The translations under genes were made by a program, and so were the position numbers. The notes beneath the pieces were generated by a model. The model was not told the DNA's origin. It worked only from the letters and a program-made list of their open reading frames with translations, and did not search any database. From contig NW_015622541.1 of assembly GCF_000835495.1 (NCBI RefSeq), positions 3,720,001 to 3,784,000 on the forward strand: 64,000 nt of DNA, in the 5' to 3' direction. Below, piece after piece: positions 42,804-53,307 of the stretch (positions within the stretch are counted from its first letter, which is position 1; each line of letters starts with the position of its first letter). The DNA comes from Cladophialophora immunda (Eukaryota > Ascomycota > Eurotiomycetes > Chaetothyriales > Herpotrichiellaceae).

Positions 42804-43649
42804 TCATTTCAGTAACACAATCAACAAGACCAAAATAACAATCAGCACAACGATCGTCGTCATGCCCCAATTCTGCTTCGCCCGTTCTCCGACCCCCTTT
42901 AACCGTCTCTTTGCGCCATCTAGCCGACCTTGATGCCGGTCTACACCCCTGTCGACTTCATCTAAGAGAGCAATTTGACCCTCCAACTCGTCACCCACCT
43001 GCATGGCCAGATGCCGCTGCCGGCCAATAGATTCACCCAGCCGGTCAAGCTGCTCGTCTTGCTCAGCAATCACTTGTTGGTGGTAGACGTGGATTTGTTG
43101 GTTGTCCATGCTCTCCGAGGGGTCGGGGGTACGAGCGCGAGAGTCCTCCTCATCCGTATAGCGAGCAGGGAAGAGGGCCGCACGGTTCGCTTCGTCTTGC
43201 ACATCAAGTGATTCTTGCGAAGGGTCATCGCGGAAACGGACATTTTTGGCGCCTTGATTCTGCGCCACCGCCGCATCCTGCTTCCGCAAGTTCGAGGCTC
43301 TCTGCTGTTGGGCAGCGTCACTGGGTTTGCGGGTCTTTGCACGTTCAAAGTCTTCTTTCAAAGCCGGGTCATTCGGTGAAGAAAGTGTGTCTTCGGCCGT
43401 TGCAGAGCTTTCCCCTTGAAACTGCCGCGATAGATCATTATATTGACTCCAAAGTTGGGACAGCGATTCATCTTCAGGGGAGCGGTTAGAGAGGGCTTCG
43501 ATGCCTTCTCGGAAGGATTCTAGTGAGCGGGCGATGTTCGAGTCTTGCGAAGGGTTTAGGTCTAGATTTAGCGAGATGGCGCGCTGGCGCTCGAGAAGAG
43601 AGAGTTTAATGTGGTCGGCGAGGAGTAGGAGTTGGGATGGATTGGACAT
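42804..43649 (-). CDS. SYN8: Qc-SNARE, syntaxin 8/SYN8-like
   Basis: 281 residues from ATG 43649 (MSNPSQLLLLADHIKLSLLE), single exon; the frame continues upstream but without a better start. Layout: N-terminal helical region, disordered charged middle with RFRDDPSQESLD, SNARE motif at about 185-255 (QVIAEQDEQLDRLGESIGRQ, zero-layer Gln in LAMQVGDELEGQ), then a C-terminal membrane anchor (TTIVVLIVILVLLIVLL). Syn8-type SNAREs act in endosomal and vacuolar fusion. The tail anchor and single Q at the zero layer support Qc. Divergent from the RING/TRAF gene. Confidence 0.88.
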   Translation of the reverse strand: MSNPSQLLLLADHIKLSLLERQRAISLNLDLNPSQDSNIARSLESFREGIEALSNRSPEDESLSQLWSQYNDLSRQFQGESSATAEDTLSSPNDPALKEDFERAKTRKPSDAAQQQRASNLRKQDAAVAQNQGAKNVRFRDDPSQESLDVQDEANRAALFPARYTDEEDSRARTPDPSESMDNQQIHVYHQQVIAEQDEQLDRLGESIGRQRHLAMQVGDELEGQIALLDEVDRGVDRHQGRLDGAKRRLKGVGERAKQNWGMTTIVVLIVILVLLIVLLK

Positions 43650-44366
43650 TGTGAGTTGGGACGGAGCACGAGGTTTGAGGAGAGGTGTTGCGGGGGGAGG
43701 CTGGAGGTCGCAGGAAGTTCCACGGTTGATGCCAAGGCACAAGGAAGAGAACGAGAGAGGTTGGATGAGTGCTGTGGGCGTCCTATGTAAAGAGTGTCTC
43801 ACAGGGTTGGACGAATCGCATGGGACAAGAGGCTCATTTGTGTAGAGAGTGCCTGGACGAAGTCAGCTGAAGCCTGGAAGAAAGAATACCAGCGGAAAGT
43901 CCGGGGCAAGGTGAAGCCTAGTGGCCGGCGAGTAGGCGGCAGATGCACCTGCCGTGACCTGCCAAGCACGAGGAGAGCGAGTTGGGTGTCGGAAGTGCAG
44001 GCGACTTAGGGTCCCCCAATCGAGTCTAGGGTGCTTCCAAGGGGCCCCTAAGGGTGCCCCTCCCCTTCCACCTGAGGGGCCTCAGAAGCCTAAGGGTCAG
44101 ATGAGGCAAGGGCGGGCCCAGACCCAGGAACAACGCATCCGCTCACCCTCGTCGTCACCGCAGTCCATCGTGCAATAGCGACCAGATTCCGACCCCCGAG
44201 GCGACGAATCTTTTCTCCACACGTCGCCTTCCGATTCACTTCCAACAACAAAACTGACTTCAACCAAACAGCGGCCTTTCTTAAAACATGCCCCTCTGGC
44301 TGCCGAATGCGAGGTTCTCCTCTTCTCTTCCTCTAGGTTTGCGACTCAATCCTGTCCACTTTCAAA
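43650..44366. promoter_or_regulatory. Divergent promoter, SYN8 and RING/TRAF gene
   Basis: About 715 bp. Positions 44005-44100 are GC-rich and repeat short C/G blocks around CCTAAGGG and TTAGGG words (GGGGCCCCTAAGGGTGCCCC and similar), forming nested imperfect palindromes. Confidence 0.4.
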
Positions 44367-45989
44367 ATGGATGACGATGATGTGAGATACTCTGGGGCTG
44401 GCTATGGCGCCCTCCCCTCACCGAGTCCGATTCAGTCACAGTTCGACACCCTCTTTGCCGAGTTCGCTCGCTCTCGTCCCCGAGTCTCACCTCCACGGTC
44501 GCCTTCCTCTCTGTCCCACGAGCCGCTGTCGAGGGACATTGAGAAGAAGACTATAGACCTCCGCGCGCTCGATTATGTGTCGGAGTACGACGCAAACTTG
44601 ATGTGTCCGATATGCCATGTCCCTTTCATCGAGCCCGTTGTCCTCGAATGCGATCACACATTCTGCGAGTCTTGCCTGAAGGAATATCGAGAGGGAGGTT
44701 CTAGCGGGTCACGGAATCAATGTCCTTCGTGTCGCTCCTTCCTCCTGTCGACTGCCCACAAGGCTTCCCGCCTCATAATCAACATGTGCAACGACATCAG
44801 AGTCAAGTGTCCCAACGAGGATTGTGAAGAGGTGGTCGCTCGAGGCTACGTCGAGCGACACGCCACGAAAGAGTGTCCGCATGAGCGGCTTCAGTGTCCG
44901 GATCCAGACTGTGGGAAACTGATCAAACGAAAGAACTATGTGCCGGAACAATGCATCCACTCTTCGCATATCGAGTGTGACTGCGGCGCCGTCATCGAAT
45001 TGGGCAAAGGCGAGTGGCTGAGACACAAGGATGAAGATTGTCCAAATACCGGCGTCAAGTGTAAGCGATGTGGCCAGAGAATTTCAGCCAGGGACTATTT
45101 GAATGGCATTACCGGCCATAGGTGCGGCGCCGATGAAGACCAGCGCTGTCCCGGCCATGGATACGGCTGTACAGAAGACTTCCACCCTGATGATCGGGAC
45201 AATCACGTGAAAACGTGCCCTCTGGCGCGCATGGCACCATACCTCCAAAGACAATCTCAGCTGCTCAAATCTCTGCAGGAACAACTTGCCATGGTCAAGG
45301 TCCGAAACGAAGTCCTCGAGGCTGGCTTTGACAGGATCAATGACATTGTCAATGAACGTGTCCTGCCTCACATTGGTCATTCCGACCAGTCTCAGGCGGG
45401 CGAAGCTTCCGATATCGAGGAGATTGAACGAGACCATATTCCATCAGCAATCTCTCACCGTGATCTCCTCATGCCAGCACATCTTCGCGCCTTGACACCT
45501 TCCCCAGATCCCGAGGCTTCCTCCATTTCTCAGACTCAACAGCACCTCCTTGCTTTGCACGAATCCTTGCGCGGGACCGTGTCGACCCTCGAGCATGACG
45601 TTGCAGCAATGTCCAATGCACTTGCAGATCTCGACGCTAGATCTTCAATGCAGATAATGAACGAAACCTTGCGAATAAAAGAAGAGCTAGCCCATACCAA
45701 CGCCGCCTTGTTCAGCACTAGATCACAAGTCCAGTGGCTCTTGAACCGCGAACGACTAGGCCAGCAACAACAGGCGGGGCTCGTGCGCGGGCGAGCACCG
45801 TCAGCTCAGCCTCAAGCCTCAAATATAGCGTCGTCGGCGAGGAGTTCGGTCTCAGAAGACACTGATGGGTCCGGCCAAGGGTCGAGTTTGGAAAATCAAC
45901 CTTCAGGGAGCGCGAATCTGGCATCAAGTCCTAGTTTCCGACCCCAAATGCGAAGGCTCAGCGGCAGTCAAGAAAGAGTGAAATTGTGA
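44367..45989 (+). CDS. RING and TRAF-type zinc finger protein
   Basis: 540 residues, single exon, ATG context TCAAAATGG. The C3HC4 RING lies at residues 80-122 (CPICHVPFIEPVVLECDHTF...CPSC), followed by Cys/His-rich TRAF-type fingers to about residue 290 (VKCPNEDCEEVV, CPDPDCGKLIKRKN, CKRCGQRISARDY). A coiled coil lies around 295-330, a second helical region around 385-455, and a Ser/Gln-rich tail ends the protein. This is the architecture of TRAF-like E3 ubiquitin ligases. The MATH domain of animal TRAFs is absent. The substrate is unknown. Confidence 0.9.
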   Translation: MDDDDVRYSGAGYGALPSPSPIQSQFDTLFAEFARSRPRVSPPRSPSSLSHEPLSRDIEKKTIDLRALDYVSEYDANLMCPICHVPFIEPVVLECDHTFCESCLKEYREGGSSGSRNQCPSCRSFLLSTAHKASRLIINMCNDIRVKCPNEDCEEVVARGYVERHATKECPHERLQCPDPDCGKLIKRKNYVPEQCIHSSHIECDCGAVIELGKGEWLRHKDEDCPNTGVKCKRCGQRISARDYLNGITGHRCGADEDQRCPGHGYGCTEDFHPDDRDNHVKTCPLARMAPYLQRQSQLLKSLQEQLAMVKVRNEVLEAGFDRINDIVNERVLPHIGHSDQSQAGEASDIEEIERDHIPSAISHRDLLMPAHLRALTPSPDPEASSISQTQQHLLALHESLRGTVSTLEHDVAAMSNALADLDARSSMQIMNETLRIKEELAHTNAALFSTRSQVQWLLNRERLGQQQQAGLVRGRAPSAQPQASNIASSARSSVSEDTDGSGQGSSLENQPSGSANLASSPSFRPQMRRLSGSQERVKL

Positions 45990-46807
45990 TGTTTTGGCGC
46001 CAGGTTATCTTCAGACCTGCCCGAAAAGTCGATAATCTCGAAGCACTTATCTAGAGGAGCTCATCTGAGAGGCTTTATAGTAAATAGACGTCAATCAGCG
46101 CGTTAACGCCTGCATGACCTGGATGCTCGAATGGAAGAGCGCCAATTTCCAAGCAGGGAGTTCCCCAGGAAACTCCTTATCTTCGCGAGCCTTGCCGATT
46201 CGCTTGTTCTCGCTTTGTGCTCGGGTGGACCTGCTATTTGTGGGGGCGGTCTTCTGCGATTCTCGCCCTGAGCGCCTTACACAGTCCAGGCCGACCCAGT
46301 CCATGGGCAGAGACTCTAGGATTGGTTGACTCGAAGGGGAGAAGGGAGAAGAGGCAGGCTACCGCGAGCGAGAGTGCATCGCCTGGGTACCAACATCTGA
46401 TAAGGCTCCGACGGTTTAGCTAACCTTCAGCTGTGGAGGTGGGGGATTGGGTCGCTGGGGTGTAGTATGGCAATGGCTTGGTGGTTCTACCATTGAGACA
46501 GTTGCCATTGATAATGAATCTACGATTTAAGTAGACGCCATATGATTATGATAATGACTGTGATTATATATACCTACGACCATATGTGTCTCTGTAGTCG
46601 CCTTCCACCTTTTGCTCGGAGTAGGTAACCGAAAGGCCCGCGTTGTCGCAACCATCATATCTATTTCTCGCTCGACCCTCTTTCACCTCGACCGCAGCAA
46701 TCTATTCTCTCTGAGACCTGAATAATCAACCCAAAACGGAATCCAATCCACGCTAGCCAGTTCATTCACCCACTGCAACCGGCGATACGACGTGACTAGA
46801 TCTTAAG
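45990..46807. other. Intergenic region
   Basis: About 820 bp between same-strand genes. The part near 46500-46580 is AT-richer (TATATATACC). No gene seen. Confidence 0.4.
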
Positions 46808-48140
46808 ATGGGCCACGGCAGGACGCTCGAGTATCCCAAGACGCCGGTGAACAGGGTCAACCGGTATAACCAGCGAGGTGAGTCCACAGTGCTCGATACA
46901 GGACACGTGACCCCTGAAAACCTGCCCGAGAGATATAGAGAGAGATAGAGGGAGGGAGAGATAGAAGAGTCCAACGGAAATGGAAGATAGCCGCGTATTT
47001 TCTGGCGATGGAGGGTGGAGAAGAATAAACAGAGTCTTCCTCTGGGGTTTTGAGCGAGGAAAGAGACGCGGAGGTTTCAAGCAGAACAGACGGAATGACG
47101 GCTTGTTGTTGTTTCGAGTCGGTGTCTCTGCGGGAGACTGTCCTGTCCTCATTTTCTCTTCGTCGTTTTGTTTGAGATATGGGCAACCCCCCTATTTCGA
47201 GGCCTCTTCTTCTTCCTCTCTTCTCTTTTCGGCCTTTCCAAAGGGGGGAAAGAGTGCAATGGAAAAAGAGCCTCTGGAGGGGGCCGAGTATTCTTACACT
47301 GAAAATGAACCGCTTGCTCACGATTTTCTGTATTTTGGGGCGACAATAGCAACCTATGACCTCGAACAAATCCACACCATCATCAACACCAGCACGGTGG
47401 TGCACGTCTCGTTCAACACGCCGGACGCGGCGAATCCGTTCCCGGTCACGCTGCCCATGGTCGGGGTGGCGGCGAGCTTCGAGCACCCGTCGGCGTCGCT
47501 GGGCGAGCCGCTCGACATCTACCTGCACGGGTACGTCAGTTCGCGGCTGATGAACCTGTCGCGCAACGCCGGCGGCCAGGGTGCCCCGGACTCGGCCTCC
47601 CCGCCGCCACCGGCGCAGGGACTGCCCGTGACCATCTCGGCGACGCTGGTCGACGGGCTCGTCCTGACGCTCACACCCAACACGCACGACGTCAACTACC
47701 GCTCCGCCACCGTGTTCGGGTACGCCAGCCTGGTGACGACGCTCGAGGAGAAGCTCTGGGCCATGGAGCAGGTCACCAACTCGGTCGTGCGCGACCGCTG
47801 GCGCCACACGCGGGTGCCGCCCGACGGCGCCGAGATGCAGAGCACCAGCATCCTCCGGGTCAAGGTCGTCGGCGGCAGCGGCAAGGTCCGCGTCGGCGGC
47901 CCGCGCGACGAGCTCAAGGACCTGAAGAGGGACGACATCCGCGACACCGTCTGGACCGGCGTCATCCCCGTGTGGGAGTGTTTCGGGGAGCCCGTGGCGT
48001 ACAAGGGCGTCGTGGAAGGGGATGAGAAGGCAAACCGAGTGAGCAGTGTCCCCGAGCATGTGAGCGAGTTTGCGAGGGAGATGAGGGAGCAGAACGAGAA
48101 GTATGCCTTGGCAACCGTGGTGGACACGAGCCAGGATTGA
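46808..48140 (+). CDS. PPOx-like flavin-binding split-barrel protein
   Basis: Pyridoxamine-phosphate-oxidase-related family (FMN-binding split barrel). Exons 46808..46877 and 47350..48140, 286 residues, starting MGHGRTLEYPKTPVNRVNRY, the conserved N-terminus of fungal members. Core segments are TIINTSTVVHVSFNTP, LDIYLHGYVSSRLMNLSRN, NYRSATVFGYASLVT and the terminal RWRHTRVPPDGAEMQSTSI. The exact reaction is unknown; relatives include NimA-like flavoproteins. Intron 1 is 472 nt, by far the longest here. Its 3' 370 nt stay open in the exon 2 frame, including an in-frame ATG at 46980, so an alternative start is conceivable. Most of exon 2 is GC-rich. Confidence 0.88.
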
Positions 48141-49518
48141 GTGGCGCGTGATGCCCTTTCGGTCTCAATGAAGATGCAATGACGGCGATTCCATCCCCCC
48201 ATTCCAGTCGAAGCAAAGGGTGAACGGGAGGGCGTCTGAGGCGTTGGGAGATGTAGTCGGCTGTTATGCCGCAATGATAGAATACTTGACTCGAGTTGTG
48301 CCTCGTCCTGTCTCTTATTTATCCAGCCTCTGCATGCGAGGTCACGACAACTCGTCTTGGCCAACGTTAGGGTTACAATGATGTCCCGTCCATCAGCAAT
48401 GTATCCCTTGAATGATCGTCCATTCTCTTGAATGCCACCACCGACTTCAACTTTCTTCTGCCATGCAAGGGGAGGAGGGGTTCGGCATCATGGAGAATCG
48501 AGCATTGAGACCGGGCAGGCAAGAAGGGGCAGTCTTCTGGAAGCCCCCTCCCCCCTTGGCTTGCTTCCACAGGTCGTGTAACTCGGAGGGGGGGAGTCCG
48601 GTAATTGAGAGAGATGCCAATCAATCAATAAGGTGCAGTCGAGGGCACCGTGCCATGCACGAGTTTTGACGCAAGGAGCAGCATGCCCCCGAACCTTGGC
48701 TTGCCCGCATCGTCACCGCCCCCGTCGGATCAACCCGAGGAATGGGGGGAGCACGGGTCATTTTGCAGAACACGCTTTTGTACGAGGCGGGAGGATGTGT
48801 CTCGTTTGCGTCAATAGGCTCCCCACTGTTTCAGAAGGTGGTGGTGGTGCCATGAGAGCGGTTTGGCCGGTCGTGTTGGCAATGGGATTCCTCAATGACC
48901 GCGTTTGATATCTCCGCCGATCCTATTTACATCCCTTGTGTTGGTGTGCAGATCTCACCAGGGCAGGGAACGGCGGACTCCTCGTCAACGGCGTCACGCT
49001 CGCATTGTCTCGTTGTGCGTGGGCGTGTGCGTCCTGAACAATGAATGAGGCCTCGGTTTTGACACATTGAAAGGGCTCCGCATACTAGGCATTCTGCCAT
49101 CACTCCTCCATCTCACATTGTCTTCACCGTCCCTCACCAAGGCAACCTGAGCGCCACGACATCGAGTCATGGCCTGATCCTCCGTCCGTTCTTTTCTCAG
49201 TCTCTTTTCTTCGCAAGGTGCATGTTCTTCGTCTCTCACCTTTTCCTTCCTTTCCTTTATACACTCGTTTCACCTCCAACTTACTGGTCACTCCTTTGTA
49301 CATGTCTTGTCACGGCGCGGCAAACGAAAATTGGTTTCTCTGCTGTTCAAACAGACCAAAGCCAGGTCGACAAACGGGCATGCACAGCTCTGCCTCACCC
49401 ACCTTCTGTGTATAACTGATCGAGTCGGTCTCAAGGGCGTCCGTCCGAGCACCAAGCAAGTCCACTCGCTCGCAACTCCAAGAAACCCGAGTCCTATTGT
49501 TTCGCTGTGAACCGGTCA
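48141..49518. other. Intergenic region
   Basis: About 1.4 kb of CT- and G-rich promoter-like sequence between two same-strand genes. Several short frames on both strands were dismissed as lacking features. Confidence 0.4.
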
Positions 49519-49905
49519 ATGCCATCGCTTCGAGAACTCAAAGCTGCCGCAATGAACAAGTTTCGCTCGGGTCGCAAATGGCTCAAAGGAAAACTGCGAG
49601 GACACCTCCAACGAGCTCCAAAGGAGAGAAAACTCATCATTGTAAGTTGAGGACAGCGAGGTGTCTTGACCACGAGTTGCTGATATGTACCAACCAAAGG
49701 GACATCCAACTGATTTTCGTCGGGAGAACATCACTCTTGGAACAGATGTTGACGGGTACAAGTCTCCAAGACGAACCCCTTCCTACGGAACATATGCTGA
49801 TATATGACCCTCAGGAACGCGATTCTCGTGGAAAAGGCTCGAGAAGATGCCCAAGCCATGCACATTGCCTCAAAAACACAGCCTCGGGAGAATACAGCTG
49901 GATAG
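49519..49905 (+). CDS. Small fungal protein with CRIB-like motif (split by introns)
   Basis: Assembled by hand: exons 49519..49641, 49700..49755, 49815..49905; 270 nt, 89 residues. Introns of 58 and 59 nt have GTAAGT and GTACAA donors and CTGAT branches. The N-terminus is basic (MPSLRELKAAAMNKFRSGRK). At residues 41-47 an IGHPTDF segment (exon 1/2 junction) fits the I-x-x-P-x-x-F start of CRIB motifs that bind Cdc42/Rac, though the usual later His residues are absent. The tail AILVEKAREDAQAM is helical. If intron 2 is not used, the protein ends at 49807 (76 residues). Function not known. No long open frame reveals this gene. Confidence 0.55.
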
Positions 49906-50145
49906 AAGTACAACAGGTACAACCCAGGCACTGTTCAGCCACGCACAGGATAGCTACGCATCGAGCTCCCAGGAGAAGAGAATCCAAACAATCGACATCT
50001 GCTTCAGATGACGGCAGACTGTTACCATGTGCCATGTATTCGCAGAACCCTCCGCTGATCAGCGGTTTTCTGGGCGGTTATGTCGGTCCAACCCTTGGAT
50101 ACGCTGATGGAAATAGGATAAGAGCACAAAGTCTTGCGAGGGAAT

Positions 50146-51305
50146 TCAAATTATGAACAACGGAACTTCCTCGAATCGCAATTTCTTGTCCCTTTCCTTG
50201 TCTGCCATGCTTTTGGATAGGTGTCTTCCATCTGCTTGCGGCCCTGCTCTTGATCTGCGAGCACCATCATGAGAGTCATCCACGGCTGCTGTTGCGACAG
50301 AATCATCGTCGAGGTCCACAACGAACCTGTGCTTCGTAGTTCGCTCATCGGATCTGCTAGGCACTGGAGAGTTCCTGTGTTGTCGGACAGTGTGGTCGGA
50401 CAGTCTAGATGTCGACGCGGGGTGAAGACCGTTTTGCAGAGTTTCCTGCTTTTCTGCCACCAAAATCGAGGAACCATTAGAATTGTCTCGTTTGGAGGAT
50501 GTCTGTTGTGCGAAATGATCTGTTCCCAGGTTGGTGGTGCTTCTTCTGCTGCTCGGACTTCTGGCGAGACCCATGCCAGCCTTTGTACTGCTCGAAATTC
50601 CCTCCAAACCAACAAGAGACCTCTTCTGCTGGCTGTTACTCGCCATCAGCGGAGCGAGACTGGTGCCAGACCACAAGTCGGTGACCTTGTCTTCGTCTTC
50701 CTCATCGTCGACCACCGGACCTCTAATGACTCGTCGTAAAATCTCTTTTTGCTTGTTCTGTAAGGCAGCAGATTTGAGTCGTCTCTTTGTCTTCTCGGAC
50801 ATAGGCGACGTGGGTTCAGGAAGGGCTTTCGGCACTGCTTTCCGTGCTTGTTTGACCAATCTCTTGTATTCGGCGTGATGCAGATGTGCGGTATACGACT
50901 GTGCGACCGTCTGGAACTCGTCTTCCACCATGATGTAGATGTCATCGCCATCGTACCCCTCTCGCATGAGCCTGCATGGCCGTCAGAGCATATTCTCTGT
51001 AGCCGACTAGGATGGCTTACTCTGTTGTTGGGGGGCCTCGAAGAGGAGATGAAGAAGGTGTCCTCCCTACCCAGCGGTCAGTGCGATCCATGACACGTCA
51101 TTCACTTGAAAAACGTACGACTTGGATCTGCTGAAGCAGATGCCTTGACGGAGCGTCCCCGGTCAGTCGCGGGTGTGCTATCGGCCAAACTGTCGCTGCG
51201 CGCTGGAGGGGATGCTCTCTCATGCTTGACATGCGGCGCAGGAGCCACTCGCGCTCTCTTGGCTGGCGGAAGATGGTCAACCGTCCAAGGCAAAGTGCGC
51301 GCCAT
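50146..51305 (-). CDS. Conserved fungal protein of unknown function, probably nuclear
   Basis: Exons are complement(51119..51305, 51021..51066, 50146..50971); introns of 52 and 49 nt have CTGAC-like branches; 1059 nt, 352 residues. The N-terminus has a PPAKRARV nuclear-localisation-like segment and Ser/Pro-rich stretches. The only strongly ordered part is the exon 2/3 junction region TELMREGYDGDDIYIMVEDE followed by helices (AQSYTAHLHHAEYKRLVKQA). The rest is Ser/Arg/Asp-rich and disordered, with VDDEEDEDKVTDL and a basic SKSMADKERDKKLRF tail. I do not recognise a family name. Confidence 0.8.
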
Positions 51306-51890
51306 TGGTTCTGCTAGATGATTGCAGCCTGGGAAACCCTGATGTGCGGAAGCTCAAGGAGGATTTGCGCGTTGCGGATTGCATTTCCTAAAAAGAAAAC
51401 TATGCATGTCTGCCTTCTTGGTGGAAAGTGAGCTTCGAAGGCAGTGATCGGTGGTCACGACGGGAAGCGTGAATAACTGGATTCTGAAGTTTTGTGAGGC
51501 CGCAACTCCAGACCCAGACTGCCCCACCCTGCACCCTGCTCCCTCAAACTGTGTTCCTTCTAGAGTTGAATGGTATGGCTATGTCAAAGAGGTGATGGCT
51601 TGTGAATGAAATTCATCATAAAGAACTGATTATGCAAGAAATCGTAGTATTTGTAGATGCCTTGTCGCAGCCTTGCTGCATTTAATCAGCACGGGGTATC
51701 ATTTTCCACTCATGGAGAGTGCCCATAGCCCATATCATAGCCATCAACTCCGTGTGAACGTTCTCAACGGTGTTTTGTCCTGTTTGCCCAAGTGTATGTC
51801 GTAGCAGCGTCTAGCTCTGCATGCGCAATCCATAATGCAATCCTGCTAACAGAGCACCACCATAACCCATGCCCTCGTTCATTCAAGCTC
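51306..51890. other. Intergenic region upstream of the unknown gene and downstream of TOA2
   Basis: About 585 bp. It contains the promoter of the unknown gene and the 3' flank of TOA2, both on the minus strand. No gene seen. Confidence 0.4.
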
Positions 51891-52384
51891 CTATGCCTCG
51901 CCGGGTTTCTTGGAATTGCAGCTGACGATCTTGACCTTATCCGCGTGGAACTCTTGACCAGCATCACTCTTGAACCTGACGTCTTTAACGAGAAATGTCC
52001 AAACATCGTCACAGAATCGATAGGTCTCAAGGTGTCCCTGTGGGCACTGTCAGTAGATCCAACGCAGGGTTGTCAATCTGTGAGGCCAACCTTGAATGTC
52101 ATTCTCGACTTGACCTTCTCTGCGAGTGTCTCGGCGATTGCGCGATCGAAGTTGCTAAGGATCTTCATAGCCAGTTGGGGTTCGATTCGGCCGTCATTGA
52201 TGAGATCGTCAATTGTATCGATAAGCGCTTCGCCGATACTGCATAGCCTGTCAATATCTTCTGCCGCTAGTCTCCGTGGATGTGTTGCCGGACGGAGGCG
52301 GCATAGCGGTTCAGCAGGCGCCAGGTGGCAGAGGGCAACCTACCTGCTGCCCCGGTACAGCTCATAATACTGTTGAGTCGCCAT
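51891..52384 (-). CDS. TOA2: Transcription initiation factor TFIIA small (gamma) subunit
   Basis: Small subunit of TFIIA, which stabilises TBP on promoters. Exons are complement(52344..52384, 52091..52238, 51891..52037); introns of 105 and 53 nt; 336 nt, 111 residues, the normal size. It starts [20 protein letters not shown] (across intron 1), then [20 protein letters not shown] and the C-terminal beta-barrel part [19 protein letters not shown] with DKVKIVSC. The second splice junction (RMTFK|GHLE) is conserved. No reading frame over 60 codons corresponds to it, because the exons are short. Confidence 0.95.
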
Positions 52385-52796
52385 CCTCGCTGCTCTCGTG
52401 CGCTCCCGTAGATTGCTGGGAGTCTGGATGAACCCGGAAAACCCTTGAGACTTAGGAGGCTATCCTGCAACAAGGTGGAACAAAGGTGAGGTAAGAGTGA
52501 AAGTCGCAGGAATGGAGGTACAGATACACCCAAGAAGTACCTGGGCCATGGACATGACTCCCTCGTCGAGGCCGTCAAGGTCTAGTCTACAAGCGTGACT
52601 GGCCGGATCAAAATCTCCGAGCTTGGCATTCATCTTGCGCCTCATTGGATGATAGCCGACTCCGGTCGTCACCCCGCAATACCTACCTAGTCGAAGTAGA
52701 TGACTTCCACCTTTTAGATGTTTTTGAAGCTGTTCGTTCTTGCAAGGGAAGGGCTTATTTGAGGCTGGAAGCGCATTCTCAGCCTGAGTTCTTACA
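52385..52796. promoter_or_regulatory. Divergent promoter, TOA2 and small mitochondrial-type protein
   Basis: About 410 bp between two divergent ATGs. No other frame supported. Confidence 0.4.
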
Positions 52797-53132
52797 ATGA
52801 TGAATCAACAGACTCTAGCTCTCTCTAAGGTCATGAGGCGTGGCCGACCATTTGTCTTGAATCATGTACTGAGCCAACATCGCTTGACGTCTTCGTCTAG
52901 TACTAAGGACTCTGAGGGCAAGTCCGCCAATGTAGTGGACACTGCGAAAAAGAAAGAAGCCTTTAAGAAGCTGAAGAAGACCCACAAGAGCATGGCCGAC
53001 GCTGACGAGGAAATGCGGCAAGCTATGGAGAATCTGGCAGGAGATGGGGGAGAAGCTGGACTCGAGCTCGAGGACGGCAAGCCTGTTGCCATGAAGAGGG
53101 GTGTTCGAGAGAACATGTTCAGATATATCTGA
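52797..53132 (+). CDS. Small protein, probably mitochondrial
   Basis: 111 residues, single exon. The first 35 residues (MMNQQTLALSKVMRRGRPFV...LSQHRLTSSSS) are basic, hydrophobic and lack acids, like a mitochondrial presequence. The rest is charged, with a KKKEAFKKLKKTHKSMADAD helix and an acidic GDGGEAGLELEDGK stretch, ending AMKRGVRENMFRYI. I do not recognise the family. The ATG is preceded by an A-rich leader (CTTACAATGA). Convergent with the GILT-like gene 175 bp away. Confidence 0.65.
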   Translation: MMNQQTLALSKVMRRGRPFVLNHVLSQHRLTSSSSTKDSEGKSANVVDTAKKKEAFKKLKKTHKSMADADEEMRQAMENLAGDGGEAGLELEDGKPVAMKRGVRENMFRYI

Positions 53133-53307
53133 ACATGGGGGATAAAATCACAAATGACGGCATCGGAGTCTGCACAACGCCATGGGCTGAGACCAAGTCT
53201 GTGATGAAGCTCAGGGAGCTGATCATGTTGGACACGGGTATCATGCAAGTTGAACAACGCTGAAATCTGCCAGAGCCGACAAACAACCAAAGGAGCAACA
53301 TGCCATC

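Noticed and set aside
46857..48059. 400-codon minus-strand frame
   Set aside because: Antisense to PPOx exon 2, with compositionally biased translation and no family features.
49497..50156. 219-codon plus-strand frame
   Set aside because: Opens with TTG, has no features, and overlaps the better-supported spliced small gene in another frame.
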